A stretch of 64,000 nucleotides of DNA from the NCBI GenBank assembly GCA_002245855.1, contig NOUX01000009.1:62001-126000 (forward strand), written 5' to 3'. Source of the stretch: Sphingobacterium cellulitidis (lineage in GTDB: Bacteria; Bacteroidota; Bacteroidia; Sphingobacteriales; Sphingobacteriaceae). How positions within the stretch are numbered: position 1 is the first letter of the stretch; every line of letters starts with the position of its first letter. The notes beneath the pieces are model-generated. The model did no database searches. It saw only the letters and a program-made list of their open reading frames with translations, and was not told where the DNA came from. This document shows, in pieces, positions 1-7,286 of the stretch. The translations under genes and the position numbers were made by a program.

Positions 1-286
1 ATACTTTATCGATATAATCCATAAGTAAAGCGACTGCTTTATCATTTTCAGGATTTTCTTTGTTTTCGAAGAGCTCCTTGAATTTAGTGGTTGCTTTGCC
101 TACGCTTTCGATGTCAGTAGAATCCAAGGCAAGGATATAATCTTCCAATGCTTCCACCTTTGTTAAATTATATTCTTCAGGGTTTTCTACACTTGTTGTA
201 TCATTGCCTTTTTCCTCTTTTGTATTCGAAACACAGGCAGTCAGAAAAAGGGATAAGATTAAGCAATTTCTAAAAAGTTTCGTCAT
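1..286 (-). CDS. Putative lipoprotein, C-terminus outside window
   Basis: An open frame on the minus strand starts at ATG 286 and runs off the window edge. The N-terminus has a short hydrophobic signal with a lipobox (LFLTAC), so the mature protein is probably a lipid-anchored envelope protein. The remainder is acidic and helical and rich in Glu, Lys and Asn, with no motif that I recognise. It lies on the chromosomal side of tRNA-Pro and is therefore likely to be a host gene rather than ICE cargo. Function unknown. Confidence 0.6.
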   Translation of the reverse strand, partial: MTKLFRNCLILSLFLTACVSNTKEEKGNDTTSVENPEEYNLTKVEALEDYILALDSTDIESVGKATTKFKELFENKENPENDKAVALLMDYIDKV

Positions 287-449
287 AATTGTTTTGGAAA
301 TTATGTTTAAAGCTTGTTTCATTCTTGTTCAAATATCGTATTTTATTCCTATTTAATAGTATAAACGTTGAAATGGGGGTTATTGTGTCGTAGAAAAAGT
401 AATTTATTCTCATAATAATCAATATGTTAATTTAATGTTTCGATTACTA

Positions 450-482
450 TTTGGAAGATTGTATGGAAAGGTTGTATATTTG
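450..482 (+). promoter_or_regulatory. Bacteroidetes-type promoter of tRNA-Pro
   Basis: TTTG at 450-453 and TATATTTG at 475-482 are separated by 21 bases. This fits the Bacteroidetes sigma-ABfr pattern (TTTG, then TAnnTTTG). The -7 box ends 29 bases before the tRNA. Confidence 0.6.
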
Positions 483-511
483 TGCCACACAAGAAAAAGG
501 TGATACCTTTT

Positions 512-588
512 CGGGGTGTAGCGTAGCCCGGTATCGCGCCACATTTGGGATGTGGAGGTCGTAGGTTCGAATCCTGCCACCCCGACCA
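512..588 (+). tRNA. tRNA-Pro (anticodon TGG), ICE integration site
   Basis: The acceptor stem CGGGGTG (512-518) pairs with CACCCCG (578-584), followed by discriminator A585 and an encoded CCA (586-588). The anticodon loop reads TTTGGGA with TGG as anticodon, so it reads proline CCN codons. The T arm contains GGTTCGAATCC. The ICE integrase starts 289 bases downstream in the same direction. The 3' end of this tRNA is therefore the probable attachment site, and a duplicate of that end is expected at the far side of the element, outside the window. Confidence 0.95.
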
Positions 589-610
589 CTCTTACTACAT
601 GTAAGGTCAA

Positions 611-648
611 AAACCCTCAAATTCTATGGATTTGAGGGTTTTTTGTTT
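611..648 (+). terminator. Rho-independent terminator after tRNA-Pro
   Basis: AAACCCTCAAAT (611-622) and ATTTGAGGGTTT (630-641) form a 12-bp stem with a 7-base loop, followed by a T-rich run. Confidence 0.8.
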
Positions 649-876
649 TATTTCATATCAAAATATCCTAAAGAATATCAATGTAAATGTGAGTAAAACG
701 GTGAGTCTTTTTAAGTTTTAAATTTACTCACCGAATAGCTTTTAGTAAACTGTTAATCAACTGTTTATTTAATTTATTTTGATGCTATTTGTTATTGTTT
801 GACTTCTTTTCTGTGAGCCCATAAATAGTTGAGGCAAAAGAACTGCACTAAGGAGCATTTGTCGAACTTAAAATAA
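643..876. other. ICE left-end region, non-coding
   Basis: This AT-rich stretch between the tRNA terminator and the integrase is where the attachment core and integrase/excisionase arm sites would be expected. I see no gene in it. An AAGGAG ribosome-binding-like stretch lies near 850, about 20 bases before the integrase start. Confidence 0.4.
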
Positions 877-2118
877 ATGGATATGAAGAGTAAAAACACC
901 TTTGGGATTCAATTCGTATTGCGATTACCCAAAAACAAAAAAGACGAGATGGCTGTTGTTTATGCACGAATTACAGTGAATGGTCGAAGAGCTGAAATTT
1001 CCTTAAAAAGTAAAGTGTCAATTAATAATTGGGATGAAGCAAAAGGAAGAGCAAAGGGCAAACGAGAAGAAATTGTAAAATTGAACAGCCACATGGAGCA
1101 AGTTCGCTCGTTGATCTTTGATTGCTACCAAGAATTAATACAGCAGAATAAGCCTGTTTCCGTAAATGCGATCAAAGCAAAGTATCTTGGTGAGGATATT
1201 GAAGAAGCAATGACTTTATTAAAGGTTGCTGAATACCATAAGCAAGTTGCTACTACTAAACTTGCGCCAGGTACCATGAAGAATTATTATACGACAGAAA
1301 GTTATCTCAAGAAATTTCTAAAGTATCAATATCATAAAAACGATATAACGTTGGATGAACTCAACTATAAGTTCATTCTTGATTTTGAGAACTTTCTAAT
1401 TACTTATGAATCTACGGATCATCACAAATCTCTTAATAATAATGGTGCTATGAAACATATAGAGCGTTTGCGTAAATTAGTTAATATGGCTGTTATGATG
1501 GACTGGTTAGACAAAGATCCCTTTTCTAAATACAAGCTCCATTTCGAAAAAGTAGAACGAGGTTACCTCACAAAAGAAGAGTTAAATGTATTAAGTAAAA
1601 AGACCTTTAAAATTGAGAGATTACAAGCTGTACTTGATATGTTTCTCTTTAGTTGTTATACAGGACTTGCTTACATTGATATATTTAACCTAAGCCAAGA
1701 CAATATAATTAAAGGAATAGATGGTCGTGACTGGCTAAAGACTAATCGACAAAAGACGAATACATTGGTTAGCGTTCCTCTTTTACCAGAAGCGGTACAT
1801 TTGATTAAGAAATACAATGATCATCCCGTATCGGTTGGAAAAGGTAGACTTTTTCCAGTTATTTCTAATCAGCGTATGAATGGATACTTGAAGGAGATTG
1901 CTGAAATTTGTGGAATCGACAAAAATTTCACATTCCATCTAGCAAGGCATACATTTGCTACAACCGTCACCTTGAGTAATGGCGTACCAATAGAATCCGT
2001 AAGTAAAATGCTCGGACACACATCCATTCGTACTACGCAGATTTACGCCAAAGTCGTAGAATATAAACTGAGTGAGGATATGCAAAATCTAAGAGAAAGG
2101 ATGGTTTCAAATAATTGA
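877..2118 (+). CDS. Tyrosine recombinase/integrase of the ICE (IntDOT-like)
   Basis: This 413-aa site-specific recombinase should integrate and excise the element at tRNA-Pro. It has an N-terminal arm-binding domain (about residues 10-100), a SAM-like core-binding domain (about 110-220) and a C-terminal catalytic domain. Visible catalytic elements are the HxxR box (H354, R357 in FHLARHTFA), the LGHTSIRTT segment and the nucleophile Y390. The usual first catalytic arginine (TGLR) is replaced by alanine (A265 in TGLAYID), reminiscent of IntDOT, which also lacks that arginine. M883 is an alternative start. The adjacent tRNA and the excisionase-like gene downstream support the role. Confidence 0.92.
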   Translation: MDMKSKNTFGIQFVLRLPKNKKDEMAVVYARITVNGRRAEISLKSKVSINNWDEAKGRAKGKREEIVKLNSHMEQVRSLIFDCYQELIQQNKPVSVNAIKAKYLGEDIEEAMTLLKVAEYHKQVATTKLAPGTMKNYYTTESYLKKFLKYQYHKNDITLDELNYKFILDFENFLITYESTDHHKSLNNNGAMKHIERLRKLVNMAVMMDWLDKDPFSKYKLHFEKVERGYLTKEELNVLSKKTFKIERLQAVLDMFLFSCYTGLAYIDIFNLSQDNIIKGIDGRDWLKTNRQKTNTLVSVPLLPEAVHLIKKYNDHPVSVGKGRLFPVISNQRMNGYLKEIAEICGIDKNFTFHLARHTFATTVTLSNGVPIESVSKMLGHTSIRTTQIYAKVVEYKLSEDMQNLRERMVSNN

Positions 2119-2289
2119 TTTTTATTTAGTTAGATACCTTTTAGAGCCAAAGACTACCAACTGATGCCATATTATAAAGCTCAATTTAAAAGTTTTGTTC
2201 ATTTGGATTCATAAGGCATGATTTAGTACAAAATATTTGTTTTCTGCCTTTGTGATTAAACTGAATTTAAATAATAAAAAAGAGAACAG

Positions 2290-2565
2290 ATGAAAGTTGA
2301 GCTTATTACACGAGAAGATTTAGAAGACTTTAAAAAGGAAATCTTGCAAGAAATTAGAAGAAATACGCGACACCCTAGAAAATCAACAGAAGAACCAAAG
2401 GAATGGTTGAAAAGCTATGAGGTGCGTAAATTATTAGGGATTTCAGCTGGTACACTTCAAAATCTCCGATTAAATGAAACATTACCTTATACTAAGATCG
2501 GTGGGTTGATGTATTATCGTTATGAAGATATTCGGAAATTAATGGATGGAATTGATGGAAGCTAA
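2290..2565 (+). CDS. Excisionase-like helix-turn-helix protein
   Basis: This 91-aa protein has a charged N-terminal helix and then an HTH_17/MerR-like winged helix (about residues 38-88). The pattern SYEVRKLLGISAGTLQNLR followed by LPYTKIGGLMYYRYEDI is typical of Bacteroidetes ICE excision proteins. It lies 170 bases after the integrase in the same direction and is probably a recombination directionality factor or a local DNA-binding regulator. The family call is firm; the excisionase role is inferred from position. Confidence 0.8.
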   Translation: MKVELITREDLEDFKKEILQEIRRNTRHPRKSTEEPKEWLKSYEVRKLLGISAGTLQNLRLNETLPYTKIGGLMYYRYEDIRKLMDGIDGS

Positions 2566-2576
2566 AACTTTAGTAA

Positions 2577-2760
2577 GATGAATTAAGCAGGATTTAACGT
2601 TCTGCTTTTTTTAGTCTTATTTTATCCTCAAAGCACATTTATTTTTCCACTACAAATCCAAGGCGCATAAAAGAGCTTTGATTGAATTTTTAGATAAAGA
2701 ATATTGAAGAAATATATCACCCAGCAGACCCATCTCATTATTTTCTTCAATACCCTTTAC
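2577..2760. repeat. Direct repeat copy 1 flanking the WYL/GyrI module
   Basis: About 180 bp resembles 4205-4392 in the same orientation. Both contain TTAAGCAGGATTTAACGTT, then CAAAGCACATTTA, then TAAAAGAGCTTT at similar spacing. Together the copies bracket the two minus-strand genes at 2833-4073. Confidence 0.6.
2585..2612 (+). terminator. Terminator after the excisionase-like gene
   Basis: The AAGCAG/CTGCTT stem (2585-2590 with 2602-2607) is followed by a run of T to 2612. A similar sequence recurs at 4213-4241. Confidence 0.6.
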
Positions 2761-2822
2761 ATCGGTTATTCAACCGATCTTTTTAAGTAATATTTATTAG
2801 GCAGAATTTAAAGTTCTGCCTA
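2761..2822. terminator. Two hairpins between excisionase and GyrI-like gene
   Basis: ATCGGTT/AACCGAT (2761-2767, 2772-2778) followed by a T-run forms a plus-strand terminator. AGGCAGAA/TTCTGCCT (2799-2806, 2814-2821) lies just below the stop of the minus-strand GyrI-like gene and may end that transcript. Confidence 0.5.
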
Positions 2823-2832
2823 TTGCTTTTAT

Positions 2833-3300
2833 TTATTCAGAAACAGAAAGATAGGTTTCTACTTCCGCATTATTTCCGTGATAGTATTTTTTACCATGGA
2901 TCGTAAAATCAGCTTTGTAAGCGCGTTTCGAATCTAATTCCTTATCAGCCCATATTTCTAGCCAAGTGTTTCCGATAGCTTCAGGCATCTTACCTTTTGA
3001 AACAATTTTCTGATATGTACAGGTCTTGATTTCTATACCAACGAAACCATCAGGAATAACGGAAAGTGTACTTACAGGCAAGCCGATAATAGTGGTGTAT
3101 GCACCGGTGAAATCTGTTTCATAATCCGTATAAATAGCATAAATATCTTCACTAATTGTATTGGGAATTTGTTTTTGAATTTCTTCAGTCCAGAATTTTT
3201 GCCATAATGCTTCAATGTCTATAGCAGATTGACCATTTGTGTTGATTGTACGAGTTGAGATCCCAATTACTTGAAATTTTTGAATGGTTTGATTGTTCAT
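2833..3300 (-). CDS. GyrI-like/AraC effector-binding domain protein
   Basis: This 155-aa cytoplasmic protein consists of one GyrI-like small-molecule binding domain. Recognisable parts are an opening beta strand with an I-G-I-S-T pattern, a central segment around IYAIYTDYETDFTGAYTTIIG, and the C-terminal WADKELDSKRAYKADF stretch that normally ends in a conserved Glu/Tyr region. It lies 65 bases after the WYL regulator gene and is probably co-transcribed with it. The domain usually binds hydrophobic cations or ligands; the ligand here is unknown. Confidence 0.8.
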   Translation of the reverse strand: MNNQTIQKFQVIGISTRTINTNGQSAIDIEALWQKFWTEEIQKQIPNTISEDIYAIYTDYETDFTGAYTTIIGLPVSTLSVIPDGFVGIEIKTCTYQKIVSKGKMPEAIGNTWLEIWADKELDSKRAYKADFTIHGKKYYHGNNAEVETYLSVSE

Positions 3301-3365
3301 TTTGTTCTTTATTTTTTATTATGCCACAAAAATAAAGCAGCACAGTGACAACCCTATGGCAAGGG

Positions 3366-4073
3366 TTAATCACATTTTTTTAGAGTCATCTCAATATATT
3401 CTTCAAAAGTGATTTTATGCTTTTCAAAGCTCTCATTTAATACCTGTAAGCTCTTAATACGATCGAGTCGAAACGATCTGTAACCCTTGCGGAGGCGACA
3501 GAAAGCAATCAATAGCCAGTTCTCTTGCGTCGTATAAATAGCAAAAGGTTCTACGGTTCGTTCGGTTATTTGATCATTATATGGTGAATAATACTGAATC
3601 TGAACAAGATTAAAATTTGTTAATGCTAATTGCAAAATCGATAGATTATTGCTGGTACGACTGCTTTCTAAGTTCTGTCCAGACAAGACTCTTTCCGAAA
3701 GTAAATTAGCTTTATCTTTTGTGTTATTCCGTAAAACAGCTTTTATTTTATGAATAGCATCTGTATAATCTTTCACTAATGAAGCGTCTTTATTCTTTAG
3801 CACCAACTGCTCAGCAGTAATCAAAGCATTGGCTTCATTTTCAGTAAACATAACAGGAGGCATTCGGTAACCTTCCATCAAAGTATAGCCTTTCCCGTCA
3901 TCGGTCAAAATAGGAACGCCCGCTTGTTCCAATGTTTTAATATCCCTGTAAATTGTTCGTTTACTTATCCCAAATTTTTCAGCAAGTTCATGTGCTGTTA
4001 GAAGTCGTTTACATTGTAGTTGAATTAAAATGGAAGTTAATCTAGTAAGCCGTTTTGTATCCTTATCAATCAT
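3366..4073 (-). CDS. YafY/WYL-domain transcriptional regulator
   Basis: This 235-aa protein has an N-terminal DeoR-like winged HTH (LTAHELAEKFGISKRTIYRD, about residues 24-43) and a C-terminal WYL domain (about 140-215; PFAIYTTQENWLLIAFC). It is a one-component DNA-binding regulator whose WYL domain senses a ligand, often a nucleic acid or nucleotide. It is the first gene of a two-gene minus-strand unit with the GyrI-like gene, and the unit is bracketed by direct repeats. Its targets are not evident; local autoregulation is plausible. WYL proteins often control defence genes, but that link is inference here. Confidence 0.88.
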   Translation of the reverse strand: MIDKDTKRLTRLTSILIQLQCKRLLTAHELAEKFGISKRTIYRDIKTLEQAGVPILTDDGKGYTLMEGYRMPPVMFTENEANALITAEQLVLKNKDASLVKDYTDAIHKIKAVLRNNTKDKANLLSERVLSGQNLESSRTSNNLSILQLALTNFNLVQIQYYSPYNDQITERTVEPFAIYTTQENWLLIAFCRLRKGYRSFRLDRIKSLQVLNESFEKHKITFEEYIEMTLKKCD

Positions 4074-4722
4074 TAATTTTTGTGTATTGGGAGCTCATTT
4101 TTTTTAATTCAAATTTACGAATTTATTAACTTTAGAATCTATAAAACATAAGCATATATGATTGTAATTAATGGATAAAATTAAATCAATTGTAAACGGA
4201 AATTGCTGAGTTAAGCAGGATTTAACGTTCCTGATTTTTTTGTGCCTCTATTTTTTATACCCAAAGCACATTTACATTCCCACCGCAATTCCCACTGCTG
4301 TAAAAGAGCTTTTGGCTATTTCTGGAATAGAAATTAGAAAGAATGTACCTCCGCTCATTCCCCCATCAGTTCTATTTTTCAAACTTCTCTTTTAGGCTTT
4401 CAGAGCCTATCATTGTTCCATAAAGATTAGAACAGAATATTTCCATAACAAACCGGTAAAAAGGCAGCCAAAGTACGGCGGTCAGCCCACGCTCATTTCC
4501 AGCCAAAAGACTACGGCATAAACGGTTTCCTCCCTAAAGGTGCCCTCCAATTATTCCGTTTCCTTTTGGCTTTTCCACTTGACCGCCTTGATAGCCTGCT
4601 TTCTTTTTTCCGGTTTTTCTTTTGGAAAAATTTATGCGAAGCGAGGCGAGCGACAACAAAAGTAAGCAGGTAACAAGAAAAGTGAACGTAACAGAATGTA
4701 AAATTTTAAAACAGGAACGATT
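4074..4722. other. Non-coding region upstream of ssb
   Basis: About 650 bases contain the second copy of the flanking repeat (4205-4392), a terminator-like hairpin, and then a pyrimidine-rich stretch (about 4395-4610). The open frames here have no recognisable protein character, and none has a convincing start. This is probably regulatory or replication-associated DNA of the ICE. Confidence 0.4.
4205..4392. repeat. Direct repeat copy 2 flanking the WYL/GyrI module
   Basis: This is the partner of 2577-2760. It shares TTAAGCAGGATTTAACGTT, CAAAGCACATTTA and TAAAAGAGCTTT in the same order, and includes a CAGGA/TCCTG stem (4216-4220 with 4229-4233) followed by seven T. Confidence 0.6.
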
Positions 4723-5115
4723 ATGAACATCATCGGACGATTGACGAGGGACGCGGAAGTACACACAACGTCACAAGACAAACAAGTAGTAAATTTTTCA
4801 GTAGCTACGAATGAAAGCTACCGTAACAAGCAAGGCGAACGAGTGGAACAAACGACCTATTTCGATTGTGCCTATTGGATTTCTCCCAAGGTAGCAACAT
4901 TACTAACAAAAGGCACTTTGGTAGAACTCACGGGCAGAGTAAGCACAAGAGCGTGGGCAGGAAATGACGGAGAACCAAGAGCAGGATTAAATTTCCACAC
5001 TTCACAAATTAAACTGCACGGAGCCAGCAAGAAATCGGAAGGTGTGCAAGCTCCTAAATCATCCAAAAGCAAGAAGGTCACAGCAGAAGAAACGGAAGAC
5101 GACTTACCATTTTAA
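4723..5115 (+). CDS. ssb: Single-stranded DNA-binding protein
   Basis: This 130-aa protein has an OB fold. It opens with MNIIGRLTRDAEV and has the internal FSVATNESYRNKQGE and FDCAYWISPKVA segments typical of SSB. The acidic tail ending EETEDDLPF is the SSB docking tip for partner proteins. It coats single-stranded DNA during conjugative transfer and re-synthesis. ICEs commonly carry their own ssb. It is followed after 44 bases by the DUF932 gene, probably in one transcript. Confidence 0.95.
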   Translation: MNIIGRLTRDAEVHTTSQDKQVVNFSVATNESYRNKQGERVEQTTYFDCAYWISPKVATLLTKGTLVELTGRVSTRAWAGNDGEPRAGLNFHTSQIKLHGASKKSEGVQAPKSSKSKKVTAEETEDDLPF

Positions 5116-5159
5116 GAACGAGTATTAAATCATTTTTCAAACTATAAATTTTAAACATC

Positions 5160-6233
5160 ATGGCACATAATATCAATTTCAACGAGAGAACAGGAAAGTA
5201 CAGCTTCTTTACAGTACAGCAAAAAGCATGGCACGGTTTGGGGCAAATCGTAGAGCAATACCCAACAAGTGCAGAAGCTATCAAACACGCAGGTTTAGAT
5301 TACGAAGTCGTAAAAAGTTCACTATTCACCAAAGGTTCGGGTATTATCGAGACTGCACAGGGTATCGAAATAGGCAGTAACGAATTGGAAGTACCTAACT
5401 ACTTTGCTAACATTCGCACCGATAACAATGCCGTATTGGGTGTGGTCGGTAAAGATTATCATATCGTACAAAATAGAGAAGCTTTTAATTTCTTTGATGC
5501 TATTGTAGGTGGTGGTGACGGTATTTTGTACGAAACAGCAGGAGCGTTAGGGAATGGAGAGCGTATATTTATTACAGCTAAATTGCCCGATTATATTCGT
5601 GTGGGCAATGGCGATGATGTAACAGAAAAGTATATTTTCCTCACAACCTCGCACGATGGTAGCGGAAGTATTACAGCCGCATTTACACCTATTCGTATTG
5701 TTTGCCAAAATACCTTAAATGCTTCTTTACGCAATATGACGAATGTTGTGCGTATCAAACACACATCTGGAGCAAAACAACGTATTGAGAATGCACATAA
5801 AATTATGGGATTGGCTAATACGCTAAGTACAAAGCTAGAAAGTATCTTCAATGGTTGGACAAAGGTAAAAGTAACAGACCAAGAGGTTAAAAAGTTAATC
5901 CAATTGGCACTTTGTCCGAATAAAGAAACATTGGATTTACTACAAAAAGGTGCGGAAGACGAAATGTCGACCGTTTTTAAAAATGTTGTTGAAGATGCTT
6001 TTGCATATGCGATGATAAGTGATACACAGCAAATGGAAACGACCAAAGGCACTTTGTTTGGTGCGTACAATGCCGTAACAGGCTACTATCAAAATGTAAG
6101 AAATTACAAAAATGATGAAGCCAAACTGCAAAGTATTGTATTGGGTGGAACGGCTCAACTCAAATCGCAGAAAGCATTCGATTTATGTACCTCTTTTACT
6201 ACAGACGGTGCGGATATTCTAAACTTAATTTAA
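5160..6233 (+). CDS. DUF932 / phage-plasmid-like TIGR03299 protein
   Basis: This 357-aa soluble protein matches the DUF932 family in length and layout. Its early segment KAWHGLGQIVEQYPTSAEAI, the central FLTTSHDGSGSITAAFTPIRI and the following VCQNTLNASL are hallmark stretches. The biochemical function is not established. The family is common on plasmids, phages and ICEs next to ssb and helicase genes, which suggests a role in DNA maintenance or transfer. Confidence 0.9.
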   Translation: MAHNINFNERTGKYSFFTVQQKAWHGLGQIVEQYPTSAEAIKHAGLDYEVVKSSLFTKGSGIIETAQGIEIGSNELEVPNYFANIRTDNNAVLGVVGKDYHIVQNREAFNFFDAIVGGGDGILYETAGALGNGERIFITAKLPDYIRVGNGDDVTEKYIFLTTSHDGSGSITAAFTPIRIVCQNTLNASLRNMTNVVRIKHTSGAKQRIENAHKIMGLANTLSTKLESIFNGWTKVKVTDQEVKKLIQLALCPNKETLDLLQKGAEDEMSTVFKNVVEDAFAYAMISDTQQMETTKGTLFGAYNAVTGYYQNVRNYKNDEAKLQSIVLGGTAQLKSQKAFDLCTSFTTDGADILNLI

Positions 6234-6242
6234 TAAATCAAC

Positions 6243-6270
6243 AGGCTACCACTTTAATCGGTGGTAGCCT
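6243..6270 (+). terminator. Hairpin after the DUF932 gene
   Basis: AGGCTACCAC (6243-6252) and GTGGTAGCCT (6261-6270) form a perfect 10-bp stem with an 8-base loop. No T-run follows. It may be an attenuator or a processing/stability hairpin ahead of the next gene at 6287. Confidence 0.5.
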
Positions 6271-6286
6271 ACTAAAATCAAATAGT

Positions 6287-6763
6287 ATGGCAAATTGGTG
6301 CAGTAATACGATAGTTTTCGGGGGAAACGAGGAAGCTATCAAACAGATAGAACAGCTTTTTGAAACTATGAAAAGGAAAGAACAGCAAACAAATCAAGGT
6401 CAATTACCCGATTTTGTCACCGATAAAAATGGTGGTTACTTTTTTAATATCTATTCAAATGAGGACGACATAGGTATTTTTCAATACGAAACAAAATGGT
6501 CACCCAATATTGAAATTGTTCAAAAGATAGCAGCGTACTATCAGGTGAATTTTGTACAGGATTATGAAGAAATAAGTAATCTTGTGTATGGTAGAGCAAC
6601 ATTTACTGACAAGTTATTCACAGATATTTATTTGGATGATGAAGATTTTAAACAATATCAGTTTGATGAAGAAACCGATACCTATTCTTTTGAAGGTGAA
6701 CTCTATGAAAGTGATTGTGAAATATTAGAAACCTTATTGGAAAGAAAAATTCGCCAGCCCTAA
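6287..6763 (+). CDS. Small DUF1281-like/Api92-type protein
   Basis: This 158-aa protein starts at ATG 6287, where MANWCSNTIVFGG begins; an upstream in-frame start at 6185 would overlap the DUF932 gene. The MANWCxN opening and acidic, aromatic-rich body (WSPNIEIVQKIAAYY, YDYEE-type segments) resemble ferredoxin-like Api92/DUF1281 proteins found on mobile elements. No catalytic motif is visible and the function is unknown. A strong stem-loop overlaps its stop codon. Confidence 0.7.
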   Translation: MANWCSNTIVFGGNEEAIKQIEQLFETMKRKEQQTNQGQLPDFVTDKNGGYFFNIYSNEDDIGIFQYETKWSPNIEIVQKIAAYYQVNFVQDYEEISNLVYGRATFTDKLFTDIYLDDEDFKQYQFDEETDTYSFEGELYESDCEILETLLERKIRQP

Positions 6764-6777
6764 GGATTAGGGCTGGC
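6753..6777 (+). terminator. Stem-loop overlapping the stop codon
   Basis: GCCAGCCCTA (6753-6762) and TAGGGCTGGC (6768-6777) make a 10-bp GC-rich stem with a 5-base loop. It probably ends the ssb-DUF932 transcript before the repeat element. Confidence 0.6.
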
Positions 6778-6790
6778 AGCGAAAAGACGC

Positions 6791-7185
6791 ATCCTTCCGT
6801 TGGTCGGAACCGTTTTTTCGCATTTAAAATCGGAGCAACCATTTTGCAAAATGCTCCGCATCAAGTGAACAGCTTGCGAAATATTTTGACGGATTTGTGA
6901 ATCCGTATTTTTGAATTGGATTTGGGAGGTTAAAAAACAATTTCTTCCGACGGTCAAAAACGTTTTTTTACTAAATATGGTGCAACCACTTTGATAAATT
7001 GTTTATTTCGTCATTTTATCAAATAGGTTGCGAATTATTTTGATGGGATATTCGGTATCCCAATATTTGATTTTAGATTGACATCTTTTCTTTACAGACA
7101 GCGACCAAAGAAAAGAAGCAAAAGAACGTCGCTTGGTTATTACGAATTTTTACTGTCAAAGCAATGGTTTAATTGTCTAAATTTG
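6791..7185 (+). repeat. 395-bp cargo-leader repeat, copy A (upstream of YobI-like gene)
   Basis: This is aligned with 11036-11430 over exactly the same length. Shared blocks include GCAACCA, TTTGCAAAATGCTCCGCAT, GACGGATTTGTGAATCCGTA, GGGATATTCGGTATCCCAAT and CAAAGAAAAGAAGCAAAAGA. It contains several self-complementary segments: GGAGCA...TGCTCC, ACGGATT/AATCCGT, TTTGATAAA/TTTATCAAA and GGGATA/TATCCC. It ends with the promoter box TAAATTTG (7178-7185). Open frames inside it are not conserved in the other copy, so it looks non-coding. Confidence 0.8.
7178..7185 (+). promoter_or_regulatory. -7 box for the YobI-like gene
   Basis: TAAATTTG fits the Bacteroidetes TAnnTTTG box and is conserved at the same place in repeat copy B. 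No clear -33 TTTG is seen. It would give a 5' leader of about 95 bases. Confidence 0.45.
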
Positions 7186-7286
7186 TTTTTAACAGAAAAA
7201 AATTACTTGCTGATATTACAAAATACTTGTTGCGTGTATTTAAGAGATGTGATTTAAACCATATTTAACAAACTAAATCGCCTTTT

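Noticed and set aside
419..610. Open frame overlapping tRNA-Pro on the minus strand
   Set aside because: It is the antisense of the tRNA; the tRNA structure is complete and explains the sequence.
4534..4764. 76-codon minus-strand frame ahead of ssb
   Set aside because: It overlaps the ssb start, and the peptide shows no conserved pattern; more likely non-coding.
6760..6957. Minus-strand frame inside repeat copy A
   Set aside because: The equivalent region in copy B is read in a different frame, with only short matching stretches; typical of a spurious frame.
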